Positions 52,173-61,202 of a DNA stretch of 64,000 bases are shown here, piece by piece. Position numbers and translations under genes: made by a program. How positions within the stretch are numbered: the stretch's first letter is position 1; each line of letters begins with the position of its first letter. Location: NCBI RefSeq assembly GCF_038561935.1, contig NZ_CP102770.1:8246001-8310000 (forward strand), read 5' to 3'. Under the pieces are notes generated by a model, which saw only the letters and a list, made by a program, of their open reading frames with translations, made no database searches and was not told the origin of the DNA. Origin of the DNA: Myxococcus stipitatus. Its GTDB lineage: Bacteria > Myxococcota > Myxococcia > Myxococcales > Myxococcaceae.

Positions 52173-52702
52173 GTCACGCGGTGCTCGCGGGCGCCGACAT
52201 GGCCCGCGCTCCTCGCGTGCTCCCCTTCAGGGCTTCATCGCGAGTGCCTGGCGATGAAGCCCGTCGTCTTTCTACGTGCGGGCTTGGGCGTACGCGCCCG
52301 TGAGCACGTCGCGCATGTGGCGGAAGGACTTCACGCTCTCCTGGGCCGCGCTCAGCGCGCCTTGAAGGAGGACCGTGGTCTGGATACGGATGAGCTGCAG
52401 ACGGCGGGGCGCGGCGTCCTCTTCGTGCTTCCGAGGGGGATTCATCAGGGACGCGAGGTCCATGGAACGCTCCGGGGTTTGAGTCGCCGAGAAGCATCCA
52501 CCACGCCCGCAACCTCCACGTCGCGCCCAGGCAAACTCCCCGTCACATCGCGCCCCGCGGGCCGGTCGCTGTGCCTTGCCCGACAGTCCCCCGAGGGAGG
52601 CCTCGAGCACGCGAACACCTCCTGACAGCACGGAGGCACAACGGCGGCGAGGTGGGCGGGGTCTGCTAGCGTGAAGTGCTCTCTCGCAGTCCCGGAAGAC
52701 GC
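52173..52702. other. Intergenic region with one small minus-strand gene
   Basis: Apart from the 63-aa gene at 52272-52463 this 530-bp stretch shows no convincing gene. 52173-52271 and 52464-52702 contain only short frames in both directions, with mixed GC and no clear repeats. The right part precedes pip and should carry its promoter. Confidence 0.5.
52272..52463 (-). CDS. 63-aa hypothetical helical protein
   Basis: A small protein with a helix-rich, charged composition: RLQLIRIQTTVLLQGALS and VKSFRHMRDVLTGAYAQ. The ATG at 52463 is preceded by GGAG seven bases upstream; a longer frame to 52631 has a Cys/Gly-rich extension that looks non-coding. No signal or membrane segment is evident. I do not recognise a family. 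It is flanked by gene-free DNA on both sides. Confidence 0.6.
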   Translation of the reverse strand: MDLASLMNPPRKHEEDAAPRRLQLIRIQTTVLLQGALSAAQESVKSFRHMRDVLTGAYAQART

Positions 52703-53671
52703 ATGTCCGTCACATCGCGGCCGTCGCGGATGATGTACCCTCCCCTGGAGCCCTACCGCCTGGGCCGTCTGAGGGTCTCCCCGCTCCACGAGCTGTACTT
52801 CGAGGAGTGCGGCAATCCCAAGGGCAAGCCCGTGGTCTTCGTCCACGGCGGCCCCGGAGGAGGAACGGACGCCAAGCAGCGGCGGTTCTTCGACCCCTCC
52901 GCCTACCGCATCATCCTGGTGGACCAGCGCGGCTGCGGCCGGAGCACACCGCACGCGTGCCTGGAGGAGAACACCACCTGGGACCTGGTCGCGGACCTGG
53001 AGCGCCTGCGCCTCCACCTGGGCATCGAACGCTGGATGCTCTTCGGCGGCTCCTGGGGCAGCACGCTGTCCCTGGCCTACGCGCAGACCCATCCCGAGCG
53101 CGTCACGGAGCTGGTGCTGCGCGGCATCTTCCTCTTGCGCAAGCAGGAGCTGGACTGGTTCTACCAGCGCGGCGCCAGCACGATGTTCCCCGACGCGTGG
53201 GAGTACTTCCTCGCGCCCATCCCCGCCGACGAGCGACATGACCTGCTCGCGGCCTATCACCGCCGGCTGACGGGCCCGGACGCGGCGGAGCGGCTGGAGG
53301 CGGCGCGCGCGTGGAGTGTCTGGGAGGCACGGACCAGCTACCTCCTGCCCAACGCGGAGCTGGTGACCCGCAACAGCTCGGATGACTTCGCGCTCGCCTT
53401 CGCGCGCATCGAGTGTCACTACTTCTTCAACCGGGGCTTCCTACGCTCGGACACGCAGCTGCTCGAGGACGTGCAGCGCATCCGCCACATCCCCACCGTC
53501 ATCGTCCAGGGACGCTACGACGTGGTGTGCCCGCCCGAGAGCGCCTGGGCGCTGCATCAAATCTGGCCGGAGGCGGAGCTCATCCTCGTTCCGGACGCGG
53601 GGCACTCCGCCAACGAGCCAGGCACCACCTCCGCGCTGCTGGAGGCCACGGACCGCTTCCGCCCACGCTGA
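52703..53671 (+). CDS. pip: Prolyl aminopeptidase
   Basis: A 322-aa alpha/beta-hydrolase of family S33 that removes N-terminal proline. Features: YPPLEPYRLGRLRVSPLHEL, HGGPGGGTD (oxyanion), GGSWGSTLSLAYA with the nucleophile Ser, LVDQRGCGRS, VVCPPESA with the acid and DAGHSANEP with the His. The ATG at 52703 has GGAAG upstream; the family core starts at residue 10 or 11. It converges with the EEP gene. Confidence 0.94.
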   Translation: MSVTSRPSRMMYPPLEPYRLGRLRVSPLHELYFEECGNPKGKPVVFVHGGPGGGTDAKQRRFFDPSAYRIILVDQRGCGRSTPHACLEENTTWDLVADLERLRLHLGIERWMLFGGSWGSTLSLAYAQTHPERVTELVLRGIFLLRKQELDWFYQRGASTMFPDAWEYFLAPIPADERHDLLAAYHRRLTGPDAAERLEAARAWSVWEARTSYLLPNAELVTRNSSDDFALAFARIECHYFFNRGFLRSDTQLLEDVQRIRHIPTVIVQGRYDVVCPPESAWALHQIWPEAELILVPDAGHSANEPGTTSALLEATDRFRPR

Positions 53672-53681
53672 GCCCTGGGTT

Positions 53682-55094
53682 TCAGTAGAACGACTTGACG
53701 TAGTTGGCCAGGATCGCTGGGTGGTCCGAGTAGAACTCGCCATCCAGCGTGCGCGACAACGACAGCGTCTCCGCGCCTTGCAGGTTCATGGGCTCGGTCT
53801 CCACCTGGGCTGAGTTCACGATGAGACCGCCCATGTAGTTGTTCTTCGCGTTCGTGTTGGAGTGGGACAGGGTGTAGACGGGTTTGACGAGCGTCTTCTT
53901 CTCCGAGCTCGAGCCAGGCACCTCGTAGTTCTTGAACGAGAAGGCGTTGGGGAAGAACCCTCCGTTCAGCTCGAACGAGTCCATGTTCAGGTCGCCCAGG
54001 AGCGCGTCGACGTCGTTCTCACGCGCGAACTGGCCGACCTCCGACAGGGCCGCCTGCTTCTTCGTGTCCGAGGTGTAGCTCGTGTAGCCCGCGTCCAGGT
54101 GGACTCCGGCCACCTCGATGTACACGCGGTACTCGGGGACGATTTTCTGGATGCTCAGCCACTTCTCTTCGTGCTTGCAGCCCTGCCGGAGGAGGACGCG
54201 CGCGTGGTAGAGCACCTGGGTGATGCTCTTCTCATCCACCAGCACGTAGGCGGAGATTTCGTTCTTCGCGTCCACGTGGACATCCGGGAGCATCTCCTTG
54301 AGGCTGCCGATGCGGCGGTAGGTCAGCTCCGGACAGGGGCGCAGCTCCGCGGGGAAGGGGGCATCCGAGAGCTCCTCCGACAGGAAGATGACCTCGGGAC
54401 ACAGCCGCGTGAGCCGCATGTGCATGTCGATGACACCCGAGGCATGCACCTCCTTCCACTCCCGCACGTTGGTGCAGGCCGCGATGTGCTTCATCACGAT
54501 CTTGCTGTAGTTGGCTTGGATGTCGTGGGGCTCCATGGACGAGGAGCTCGCTTCGAACGTCTTCTGGCCCGGATACAGCTTGGTGTTGAGGCGAGAGAGC
54601 GGCTTCATCGACTGCGGCTGTGAGAACGGCGCGAACATGTTCCCGCGCGAGGGGATGAAGTCCGCGGACATCGTCCCATTGTCCGCGTTCGTCCTGTAGA
54701 AGTTGTTGCTCGCGTCGAAGGGGACGAAGAGCACCATGCACTGCAAGGTCATGACGTTCGGCGTGATGAACGGCTGCGCGTCGTCGAGCGCCAGGTCCAT
54801 GGACGGCGCGGAGGTGGGCGCGTCGGAGGGCTCGAAGAGGGAGTCGGAGGGGCCCCGTGTCGAGGCGGAGTGGGAGCGCCTGAAGACGGGCCTCGCGTGG
54901 GACTTCTTGCCAATCCCCCCGTGGATCCGGTCCACGCGCCGCTTGTGCTGGTCCCGCTGCGCGTCCTTGTAGGTGAACTTGTTCGGGTCGCGGTGCGGCC
55001 TGGACACCCAGGTCTTGCACCTCCTGCAGATGCGCTTGCTCTCGAACATGAAGACAAACGCACGGTGGCCACAGCGCATGCACGTGATGATCAT
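53682..55094 (-). CDS. Zinc-ribbon protein with EEP-type phosphodiesterase domain
   Basis: A 470-aa cytoplasmic protein. Residues 1-30 form a zinc ribbon (CMRCGH...RICRRCKTW: C5, C8, C23, C26), then a basic segment. From about 110 to the end there is an endonuclease/exonuclease/phosphatase-like domain: FLSEELSDAP, VYIEVAGVHLDAGYTS, ALLGDLNMDSF (GDxN) and the final YSDHPAILANY (SDH). The N-terminal Asn/Glu motif is less clear, so activity is not proven. ATG 55094 has AAGGAG six bases upstream. It may be a nuclease with an unusual N-terminal nucleic-acid binding module. It is divergent from the DUF697 gene over 213 bp. Confidence 0.7.
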   Translation of the reverse strand: MIITCMRCGHRAFVFMFESKRICRRCKTWVSRPHRDPNKFTYKDAQRDQHKRRVDRIHGGIGKKSHARPVFRRSHSASTRGPSDSLFEPSDAPTSAPSMDLALDDAQPFITPNVMTLQCMVLFVPFDASNNFYRTNADNGTMSADFIPSRGNMFAPFSQPQSMKPLSRLNTKLYPGQKTFEASSSSMEPHDIQANYSKIVMKHIAACTNVREWKEVHASGVIDMHMRLTRLCPEVIFLSEELSDAPFPAELRPCPELTYRRIGSLKEMLPDVHVDAKNEISAYVLVDEKSITQVLYHARVLLRQGCKHEEKWLSIQKIVPEYRVYIEVAGVHLDAGYTSYTSDTKKQAALSEVGQFARENDVDALLGDLNMDSFELNGGFFPNAFSFKNYEVPGSSSEKKTLVKPVYTLSHSNTNAKNNYMGGLIVNSAQVETEPMNLQGAETLSLSRTLDGEFYSDHPAILANYVKSFY

Positions 55095-55307
55095 CTCGGC
55101 TCCTTCGGTGCCGCGGCCCGATGCAGCCACCGTGCCCGCGCCCTGACATCCCCCTCGCCGCGCGTCTTGCGCGACGGGGGCTGGCCCGAGCGTCCGGGAG
55201 GGACGCCCGCGCGTTCGACAAGCACGCGCGCAACTCCGGGTGCGGGCCCGCGAGAATTCGCGGGTGTGGGCTAGGGTGGCGCGGAACACAGCCTGGAGAA
55301 GTCACAC

Positions 55308-55751
55308 ATGACCGCAGAGAAAGCCGCGCGAAGCTGGGTCGAAGAGAGTGCCTTGAGGGCCGCGGGTGCCGCCGCGATTCCCATCCCCGTTCCAGGGGCT
55401 CACACCGCGCTCACGTCCGCCATCGAGGCGTACATGATTTATCACGTGGCCGGCATCTACGGAGAGAAGCTCACGCTGGGCGAGGCGCTGGGCCTGATTC
55501 CCACGCTGGGCGCGGGCATCGTCGCGCGCAAGGCGGCCACCGCCGTCGTGGGTGAGACCGTCGGTTGGATTCCTTTCGCGGGCTGGTTGCTCAAGGGCGC
55601 CGCCAGCGGAGGCACCGCGTTCGCCATGGGCGTCGCCGCGGTGGCGTATTTCGAGAAGAAGTATCCAGGCAGGGATGCCGTGGCCTTCGACACCGTGTCC
55701 ATCAAGGACTGGGTCAAGGCCGCGCTGTCTCACCTGGGGTTCAAGAAGTAG
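55308..55751 (+). CDS. DUF697-like membrane protein
   Basis: A 147-aa protein with helical hydrophobic segments: EESALRAAGAAAIPIPVPGA, EAYMIYHVAGIYGEKLTLG and AFAMGVAAVAYFEKKYPG. The 'P.P......IEAYMIYH.A.IYG' block matches the C-terminal DUF697/YcjF domain found on or beside GTPases. There is no GTPase here. The role is unknown; it stands between the EEP gene and the LytM gene. Confidence 0.75.
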   Translation: MTAEKAARSWVEESALRAAGAAAIPIPVPGAHTALTSAIEAYMIYHVAGIYGEKLTLGEALGLIPTLGAGIVARKAATAVVGETVGWIPFAGWLLKGAASGGTAFAMGVAAVAYFEKKYPGRDAVAFDTVSIKDWVKAALSHLGFKK

Positions 55752-55821
55752 CAGCGTCGTCTCTCGGTCGGCGACCTGCTCAGCCTCATCGCATCACCTC
55801 TCATCCCCCCCGGAGGTATGG

Positions 55822-57180
55822 ATGTCTCGTGAGTCCCAGTCCCGTCGCCGATTCTCTCGTCGCTCGTTCCTGCAAGCCGGTGGCCTCGCCGCTGGCGCCG
55901 CCGCCCTCGGGATGTCTGACGCGCTGGCGAACACCTCGCTCGCCGGTGAAGTCATCAACAATCCCTTCGCGGGATATTCCATCTCGGATGGCTGGTGGGA
56001 CCACGTCAGCCGAGGCTCGCTGGGTGGTATCGACTATGTGATGGGCGTGGGCACGCCGCTCCCGGCCTGCGCGTCTGGACAGCTCCTCATCGACTGGAAC
56101 AACGGCACGGGCGGCTATACAGCGACTGTCGTGATGGCCAATGGCATGCGGAGCCAGTACCTCCACCTGTCTGGCTTCAACGGCGGCGAGCGGTATGTCC
56201 GGCAGGGAGAGATTGTGGGCTACTCCGGCGGAGCCGCGGGTGCGCCCGGCTCCGGCTCCTCGACGGGGCCGCATCTCCACTGGCACATGGTGACGGCGGG
56301 CGGCACCCGGGTGAATCCCCTCGACCATGTCGGCTCCGGCAGCGGTGGCACCGGCGGCGGCCTGCCGTTGGAAGACCGGCGACTGGGGCACCTCGGCACG
56401 GCGGGGGGCTGGGCTCACATGCTCAGCAACCTGGTCCTGCCGGGCAACACGACGTACGGCGCCTTCTCACCGGGCCCCGGGCAGTCGCCGCGCGCCATGG
56501 CGAACGTCGACGGCGTGATGATGCTCGTCTACGCGGGCGGCAATGGGTGGACCACGATGAGCAGCGGCCTGGCGATGGCGCCGGGGGCTCCGCTCAACGT
56601 GCTGCGGACTCCGGCCAATGCCTCGCCCCAGGTCTTCACCCTGGAGGGAGGGCGGCTCTGGCACACCTTCGACGGCAACGGCTGGAAGAAGTTCCCCTCC
56701 TCCGTGACGGTGTCGGGCAACTGCACCTTCTCGATGACGGCCAGCGGGACGGCCCTGCATGGCCTCTTCAACGACAACGGCCGGCTGTTTCACGTCTGGG
56801 CGGACAACTCCGGCTGGCACAAGGGCGACACCGGTGTGGACCTGCAGCCCGGCGCGGACCTCATCGCGGTCATCCAGCCCGACGGCAGCCTGCAGGGGCT
56901 CTCGCTGGAGTTCAGCCGCGTGCACCACATCTTCGGAGCGAACGGGCGTTGGAACCGGATTCCGACCACCGCGTCGCTCCCAACGGGGATTCCCATCGCC
57001 GGCCGCGCCGCCTACGGGTGGCCCCAGCTGGTCGCCAACAACAACGGCGTCATCACCCACGTCTGGGGCACTTCATCGGGCTGGATGTGCGTGCCGACCG
57101 GGAAGACGACGAACGCGGGACGCAGGCTCAGCCTCGTCCCGGATGATGCCTCGGCGCCGCTGGTCGGCCTGACGCTCTGA
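55822..57180 (+). CDS. Tat-exported LytM/M23-like protein with C-terminal propeller; one zinc ligand missing
   Basis: A 452-aa exported protein. The N-terminus has a twin-arginine signal (SRRSFLQAGG, residues 12-21). Residues about 50-170 fold as an M23/LytM domain: LGGIDYVMG, YLHLSGF (H115) and GPHLHWHM (H151, H153). In active M23 enzymes the first motif is HxGxD; here the His position is Leu67 while Asp71 remains, so zinc binding may be lost. Residues about 180-450 hold repeated W-rich units typical of PLL-like beta-propellers. GGAGG lies before the start. It may bind peptidoglycan or sugars rather than cut. Confidence 0.8.
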   Translation: MSRESQSRRRFSRRSFLQAGGLAAGAAALGMSDALANTSLAGEVINNPFAGYSISDGWWDHVSRGSLGGIDYVMGVGTPLPACASGQLLIDWNNGTGGYTATVVMANGMRSQYLHLSGFNGGERYVRQGEIVGYSGGAAGAPGSGSSTGPHLHWHMVTAGGTRVNPLDHVGSGSGGTGGGLPLEDRRLGHLGTAGGWAHMLSNLVLPGNTTYGAFSPGPGQSPRAMANVDGVMMLVYAGGNGWTTMSSGLAMAPGAPLNVLRTPANASPQVFTLEGGRLWHTFDGNGWKKFPSSVTVSGNCTFSMTASGTALHGLFNDNGRLFHVWADNSGWHKGDTGVDLQPGADLIAVIQPDGSLQGLSLEFSRVHHIFGANGRWNRIPTTASLPTGIPIAGRAAYGWPQLVANNNGVITHVWGTSSGWMCVPTGKTTNAGRRLSLVPDDASAPLVGLTL

Positions 57181-57183
57181 GCC

Positions 57184-58023
57184 TCAAGACGCGGCGCTGT
57201 GCGACAGCTCCGGGGGCGGTGCCTGACTCGAGTCTCGAGGCACCGCCTCCTCGCGACGGAAGCGCAGGATGACGGCCAGGCCCGCCAACGCGAGCAGCGT
57301 CACCACGCCCTCGGCCGCCAGCACCCCCCAAAACCTCTGCGCCAACACCACCGCCAGGTTGAAGACGAAGTGCACCGCCACCGCGAGCCAGTACCAACGC
57401 AGACTTCCCTTCACGTAACGCTGTAGCACCAGCACTGACAGCATGATGTGTGTCACCATGGCGCCCACGCGCTCCCAGAGGCCCAGGAGCGGCGCCCACC
57501 AGCGCATCTCAGCGATGGTCTGCTTCGCATTCATCACTGCCTCCAACCTGTCCGGAGGAAGCGACAGCGTCGCCGGGTCCAGTTGGGCCAGGGTCGCCAT
57601 GTTGACGAGGAGCAACACCGTTGCTCCGGCCCCGAGAACAACCCACTCCAGCCCCCCATGGCCCACGCCAAAGCCCACCGCGTCGCGCCAGCGCCGGAAG
57701 TCCTTCAGCGGCCGGCCAAACGCCCAGAGCCTCGCCGTCTCCTCGAACAGCCCCGCCGTCAGGCACGCGAACACCACCCAGAGCAGCTCCAGCGCCGGGG
57801 AGTCCTTGAGCGCCGGTGCCAGGACCACCTGGAGAGCCTGAATCAGAGGCAGCCGGGTGAAGAGCTGTGACACCGCGAAGGCCAGCGCGCCCCACCCCAC
57901 CACCTTCCAGGCCACGCCCAGACGCCGCCGCGCCCAGGAGGCCAGGACCAGCGGAAGCAGCACCGCGACCCCCACGGCCACCAGCGACGTGGCGACCACT
58001 CCCTCATCAACACCTTTGAACAT
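57184..58023 (-). CDS. YhfC-family intramembrane metalloprotease-like protein
   Basis: A 279-aa membrane protein with about seven to eight helices. Conserved motifs are LFEETARLWAFG, VGFGVGHGGLEWVVLG and LAVAVHFVFNLAVVLA, the EExxR and HxxxE/H pattern of the YhfC/PrsW-related proteases (CAAX-like fold). It would act inside the inner membrane on an unknown protein. It converges with the LytM gene three bases apart and lies 84 bases downstream of the M20 dipeptidase gene. Confidence 0.8.
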   Translation of the reverse strand: MFKGVDEGVVATSLVAVGVAVLLPLVLASWARRRLGVAWKVVGWGALAFAVSQLFTRLPLIQALQVVLAPALKDSPALELLWVVFACLTAGLFEETARLWAFGRPLKDFRRWRDAVGFGVGHGGLEWVVLGAGATVLLLVNMATLAQLDPATLSLPPDRLEAVMNAKQTIAEMRWWAPLLGLWERVGAMVTHIMLSVLVLQRYVKGSLRWYWLAVAVHFVFNLAVVLAQRFWGVLAAEGVVTLLALAGLAVILRFRREEAVPRDSSQAPPPELSHSAAS

Positions 58024-58107
58024 GGCGTGCCCCCCCGGGCTTCGTCGTGCTCCGATAGCAAAGCACGCCCCATCCCCAGAGCAGAAACCCGGGGGCGCAC
58101 GCCGCGC

Positions 58108-59499
58108 TCAACGAGCGTTCAGAACGCGCGCCAATTCGTCATAGAGGTGGATGGCGCTGACGATGGACTTCTCCCAGTCGCCCACGTGCAGGCTCTCGTT
58201 CTCCGAATGGGCATACGTGTACGGGTCCTCCACGCCGATGAGCAGTGCGGGCACCCCGCCCAGCTCCCGTGCGAACGGCTCCACGAAGGGAATGGACGCG
58301 CCACAACCGATGGCCACCGCCTTCGTCCCATAGCCCTTCTCCAACGCGCGGAAGGCCGCCTGGAACGCCGGATGCGACGGGTCCGTGTACCACCACCCCG
58401 ACGCGCCTTCCGTCTCGAAGCTCACCTCCAGCCCCCACGGGCACACCTTGCTCAAGTGCGCCTTCAGCCGCTGCTCCACGTCCGCCGGGTCCAGGTCCGG
58501 GACGATGCGGATGCCCACGCGCGCCCAGGCCGCGTCGCAGATGATGTTGCGCGCGTCCTTGCGCGTGCTGGCCTGGATGGCGTTGATGGCGATGCTCGGC
58601 TGACGCCAGTTCATCTCCCACGGGTGGCGCCCGCCCAGCATCTGCACGCCCGGCAGCAGCCCCACCTGCTCGCGGAAGGTGGCCTCGTCGCCGGGGAGCG
58701 ACTGGATGCTCTCGCGCTCCGCCTGGGTGAGCGGCTTCACCTTCTCCTGGAGCCCTTCGATGGCGATGGAGCCATCCGCGTTCGTCAACGTCGCCAGCAT
58801 CCGGCACAGCGCCATCACCGGGTCCGGCACCGGCCCGCCCCACATCCCCGAGTGCACCGCCTGCTTCAACGCCCGCACCTCCACGTCCACCGTGACGAGC
58901 CCCCGCAGCGCGGTGGTGATGGACGGCAGCCCCGTGTCGAAGTTCGACGTGTCCGTCAGGACGATGGCGTCCGCCTTCAGGAGCGCCGCATGCTTCTGTA
59001 GGAACGCGGACAGATGGTTGCTGCCAATCTCCTCCTCGCCCTCGATGAGCACCTTCACGTTGAGCGGCAGCCTGCCCGTACCCTTCAGCCACGCATCCAC
59101 CGCCGACGCGTGCACCACGATGCCCGCCTTGTCGTCCGCCGTGCCGCGCCCGTACAGCCGGCCGTCGCGCAGCTGCGGCTCGAACGGAGGGCTCTTCCAC
59201 AGGGACTCGTCCCCCGCCGGCTGCACATCGTGATGGGCATACAACAGCAACGTAGGTGCGCCTGGAGACCTCAGCACCTCGCCGTAGACATACGGGTGGG
59301 CATCGCCAATTTCGAGTAGCTGAACGTTTTCAAACCCACGGTCTTTCAAGAGTCGAGAAGTCGCCTCTGCGCTCTCCCGGACCCGGGCCGCGTCGAAGCC
59401 CGGAAACGAGACGCTGGGTATGCGCACGAGGGCCTTGAGGTCCTCGAGATAGGCGGACTTCTGGGACTCGAAGTGAGAGAGAGCCTGAGCGATGGGCAT
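58108..59499 (-). CDS. M20-family dipeptidase
   Basis: A 463-aa cytoplasmic zinc peptidase of the PepV/CNDP type. Zinc ligands and catalytic residues appear in YAHHDVQP, YGRGTADDKAGIV, IEGEEEIGSNHL and the final TYAHSENESLHV. The internal dimerisation domain (about 190-340) includes ALKQAVHSGMWGG. ATG 59499 has AGGGG upstream; GTG 59505 two codons earlier is less likely. It would hydrolyse dipeptides. Confidence 0.93.
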   Translation of the reverse strand: MPIAQALSHFESQKSAYLEDLKALVRIPSVSFPGFDAARVRESAEATSRLLKDRGFENVQLLEIGDAHPYVYGEVLRSPGAPTLLLYAHHDVQPAGDESLWKSPPFEPQLRDGRLYGRGTADDKAGIVVHASAVDAWLKGTGRLPLNVKVLIEGEEEIGSNHLSAFLQKHAALLKADAIVLTDTSNFDTGLPSITTALRGLVTVDVEVRALKQAVHSGMWGGPVPDPVMALCRMLATLTNADGSIAIEGLQEKVKPLTQAERESIQSLPGDEATFREQVGLLPGVQMLGGRHPWEMNWRQPSIAINAIQASTRKDARNIICDAAWARVGIRIVPDLDPADVEQRLKAHLSKVCPWGLEVSFETEGASGWWYTDPSHPAFQAAFRALEKGYGTKAVAIGCGASIPFVEPFARELGGVPALLIGVEDPYTYAHSENESLHVGDWEKSIVSAIHLYDELARVLNAR

Positions 59500-59581
59500 G
59501 CTCACCCCTTAACCCAAAAAGGCGAGCAGGCGTTCGAGGACCTCGCGCGGATGTTGCGCGGTCCAAGTATCATGCGGCGCC

Positions 59582-59956
59582 ATGTCCGACACTCCGACAT
59601 TGCTGCTCGTCGACGACGACAGCTTCGTGCGCCGCATCCTCAAGGACGTCATCTCCGACACGGGCATCGAGCTGCGGCTGCTCGAGGCCGCGGATGGCGA
59701 AGAGGGGCTCGCGGTGGCCGCGCGTGAGAAGCCCGCGGTGATGTTCCTGGACCTGTTCATGCCCAAGAAGAGCGGGCTGGAAGTGCTGGGCGCCATCAAG
59801 CAGGTGTCGCCGGGAACGCGCGTGCTCGTCATCAGCAGCATGGACGCCGAGCCCGTGGTGGAGCAGGCCATGGCAGCGGGGGCGGTGGGCTTCGTCGGCA
59901 AGCCCTTCCACCCGCTGGAGATCGCCTCGGCCGTGCGCCAGGCGCTGGCTCACTGA
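59582..59956 (+). CDS. Single-domain response regulator (CheY-like)
   Basis: A 124-aa receiver domain without output domain. The acidic pocket is D11-D12, the phosphoacceptor D57 (MFLDLFMP), Ser85 in the switch position and K107 in VGKPFHP. It lies 21 bp upstream of the PilZ gene, so the two may be co-transcribed. The cognate kinase is unknown; the histidine kinase at 61421 is a candidate only because it is near. Confidence 0.94.
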   Translation: MSDTPTLLLVDDDSFVRRILKDVISDTGIELRLLEAADGEEGLAVAAREKPAVMFLDLFMPKKSGLEVLGAIKQVSPGTRVLVISSMDAEPVVEQAMAAGAVGFVGKPFHPLEIASAVRQALAH

Positions 59957-59977
59957 CTTCGCCCTCGAGGTGTCTGC

Positions 59978-61171
59978 GTGTCGTCTCCTGCTGTCGGTTA
60001 CTGGGTTGCGGACAACCTGGGGCGTGTGCTGGGCCCGCTCGCGCTCCAGGCTCTTCGAGAGCTGATTGCCTCCGGCCGGTTGAAGGCCGCGGTGCGCGCG
60101 TCGCGCGATGGCGCGCAATGGGTGGCGGTGCAGGACCTGCCGGAGCTGCGCGACCTGTTCGTCGCGGCGCGTCCCGGCCCCTCCGCGGAGCATCAGCAGG
60201 CCGAGCGGCTGCGCACCCAGCTGAAGGGCCTGCAGAACCTCCCTCCGCATGAGGTCTTCGGCGCCAAGCCGACCTCCAGCCTGGATGAGGTGCGGCTGGC
60301 CTTCTTCCGCATGGCCAAGCGCTTCTCGCCCGAACACCTGGCGCCCGAGACGCATCCGGAGCTGCGCAAGGTGTCGGTGGAGATCTTCGACTTCCTCTCG
60401 CGCTGCATGCGCGAGGTGGAGGTGCTCTACTCGCAGGGCGCCTTCCCGCAGGCCCGGCCCATGCCGCCCCGGCTGGACATGAACGGGCCGCTGCCGCCGC
60501 CTCCGCCCGTCGTGGCCTCGGTGGCGCCGCAGGTGCCTTCCGTGGCGCCCACCGTCGCGCGCCCGCCCGCACCGTCGCCCGCCGCGCAGCAGGTGGCGGC
60601 GCAGCCCGTGATGCAGGTCGCCGCGCGAGCCCCCGTCGCGGAGCCGCCCGTCATGCCGGCGATGCCGCAGCGTCCACCGCCTCCGGTGATGCACGCGGCG
60701 CCTCCTGCTCCCGCCGCGCCTCCGGTGCAGCGCACGCACACCCTGCCGCCGCCCGCGGCCCGGCCCGCGCCGCCTCCGCCCGCACCGCCGCTGCGGAAGG
60801 CCGCCGCCGCGCCCACCTACTCCAGCGCGGAGTTCGTGGGCCTGGAGCGCCGCACGGATGATCGCATCCACGCGGACGTGCGGGTGTCCCTGCAGAACGC
60901 GGGCATCTTCACCGACCACCGCATCATCAACCTGTCCTCGGGTGGCTTGTTCATCGCCACGGACAAGCCGCTGCGGCTGGGGACCCTGGTGGAGCTGACG
61001 TTGCGCTTCGATGAGCCGTCGCGGGTGATGACCTTGCGAAGCTCCGTCATCTGGGAGAACTCACTCGATGACGGCAAGAACCCGCGTGGCTATGGGTTGC
61101 GACTCAGCAGCCTCCGCAAGGAGGAGCGGGAGTTCATCCAGCAGTTCGTGAGCCGGAAGCCGCCCAAGTAG
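59978..61171 (+). CDS. GYF-like / J-like / PilZ protein
   Basis: A 397-aa multi-domain protein. Residues about 5-60 resemble a GYF_2 domain (YWVADNLGRVLGPLALQALR); residues 85-150 resemble a J domain (HEVFGAKPTSSLDEVRLAFF, FRMAKRFSPEHLAPE) but lack the HPD motif; residues 155-280 are Pro/Ala-rich; residues 285-395 form a PilZ domain (RRTDDRIHADVRVSL; NLSSGGLFIAT). The c-di-GMP arginine block is RRTDDR and DxSxxG is NxSxxG, so binding is uncertain. GTG 59978 has GAGGTG upstream. It follows the response regulator. Confidence 0.8.
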   Translation: MSSPAVGYWVADNLGRVLGPLALQALRELIASGRLKAAVRASRDGAQWVAVQDLPELRDLFVAARPGPSAEHQQAERLRTQLKGLQNLPPHEVFGAKPTSSLDEVRLAFFRMAKRFSPEHLAPETHPELRKVSVEIFDFLSRCMREVEVLYSQGAFPQARPMPPRLDMNGPLPPPPPVVASVAPQVPSVAPTVARPPAPSPAAQQVAAQPVMQVAARAPVAEPPVMPAMPQRPPPPVMHAAPPAPAAPPVQRTHTLPPPAARPAPPPPAPPLRKAAAAPTYSSAEFVGLERRTDDRIHADVRVSLQNAGIFTDHRIINLSSGGLFIATDKPLRLGTLVELTLRFDEPSRVMTLRSSVIWENSLDDGKNPRGYGLRLSSLRKEEREFIQQFVSRKPPK

Positions 61172-61195
61172 CCCTGGGCGGTGGGCCGCCCGGGG
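61172..61195. terminator. 10-bp hairpin directly after the PilZ stop
   Basis: CCCTGGGCGG (61172-61181) and CCGCCCGGGG (61186-61195) pair over a TGGG loop with one G-T pair. It sits between the converging PilZ and 36-aa genes. No U-tract. Confidence 0.55.
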
Positions 61196-61202
61196 GTGAG
61201 GC

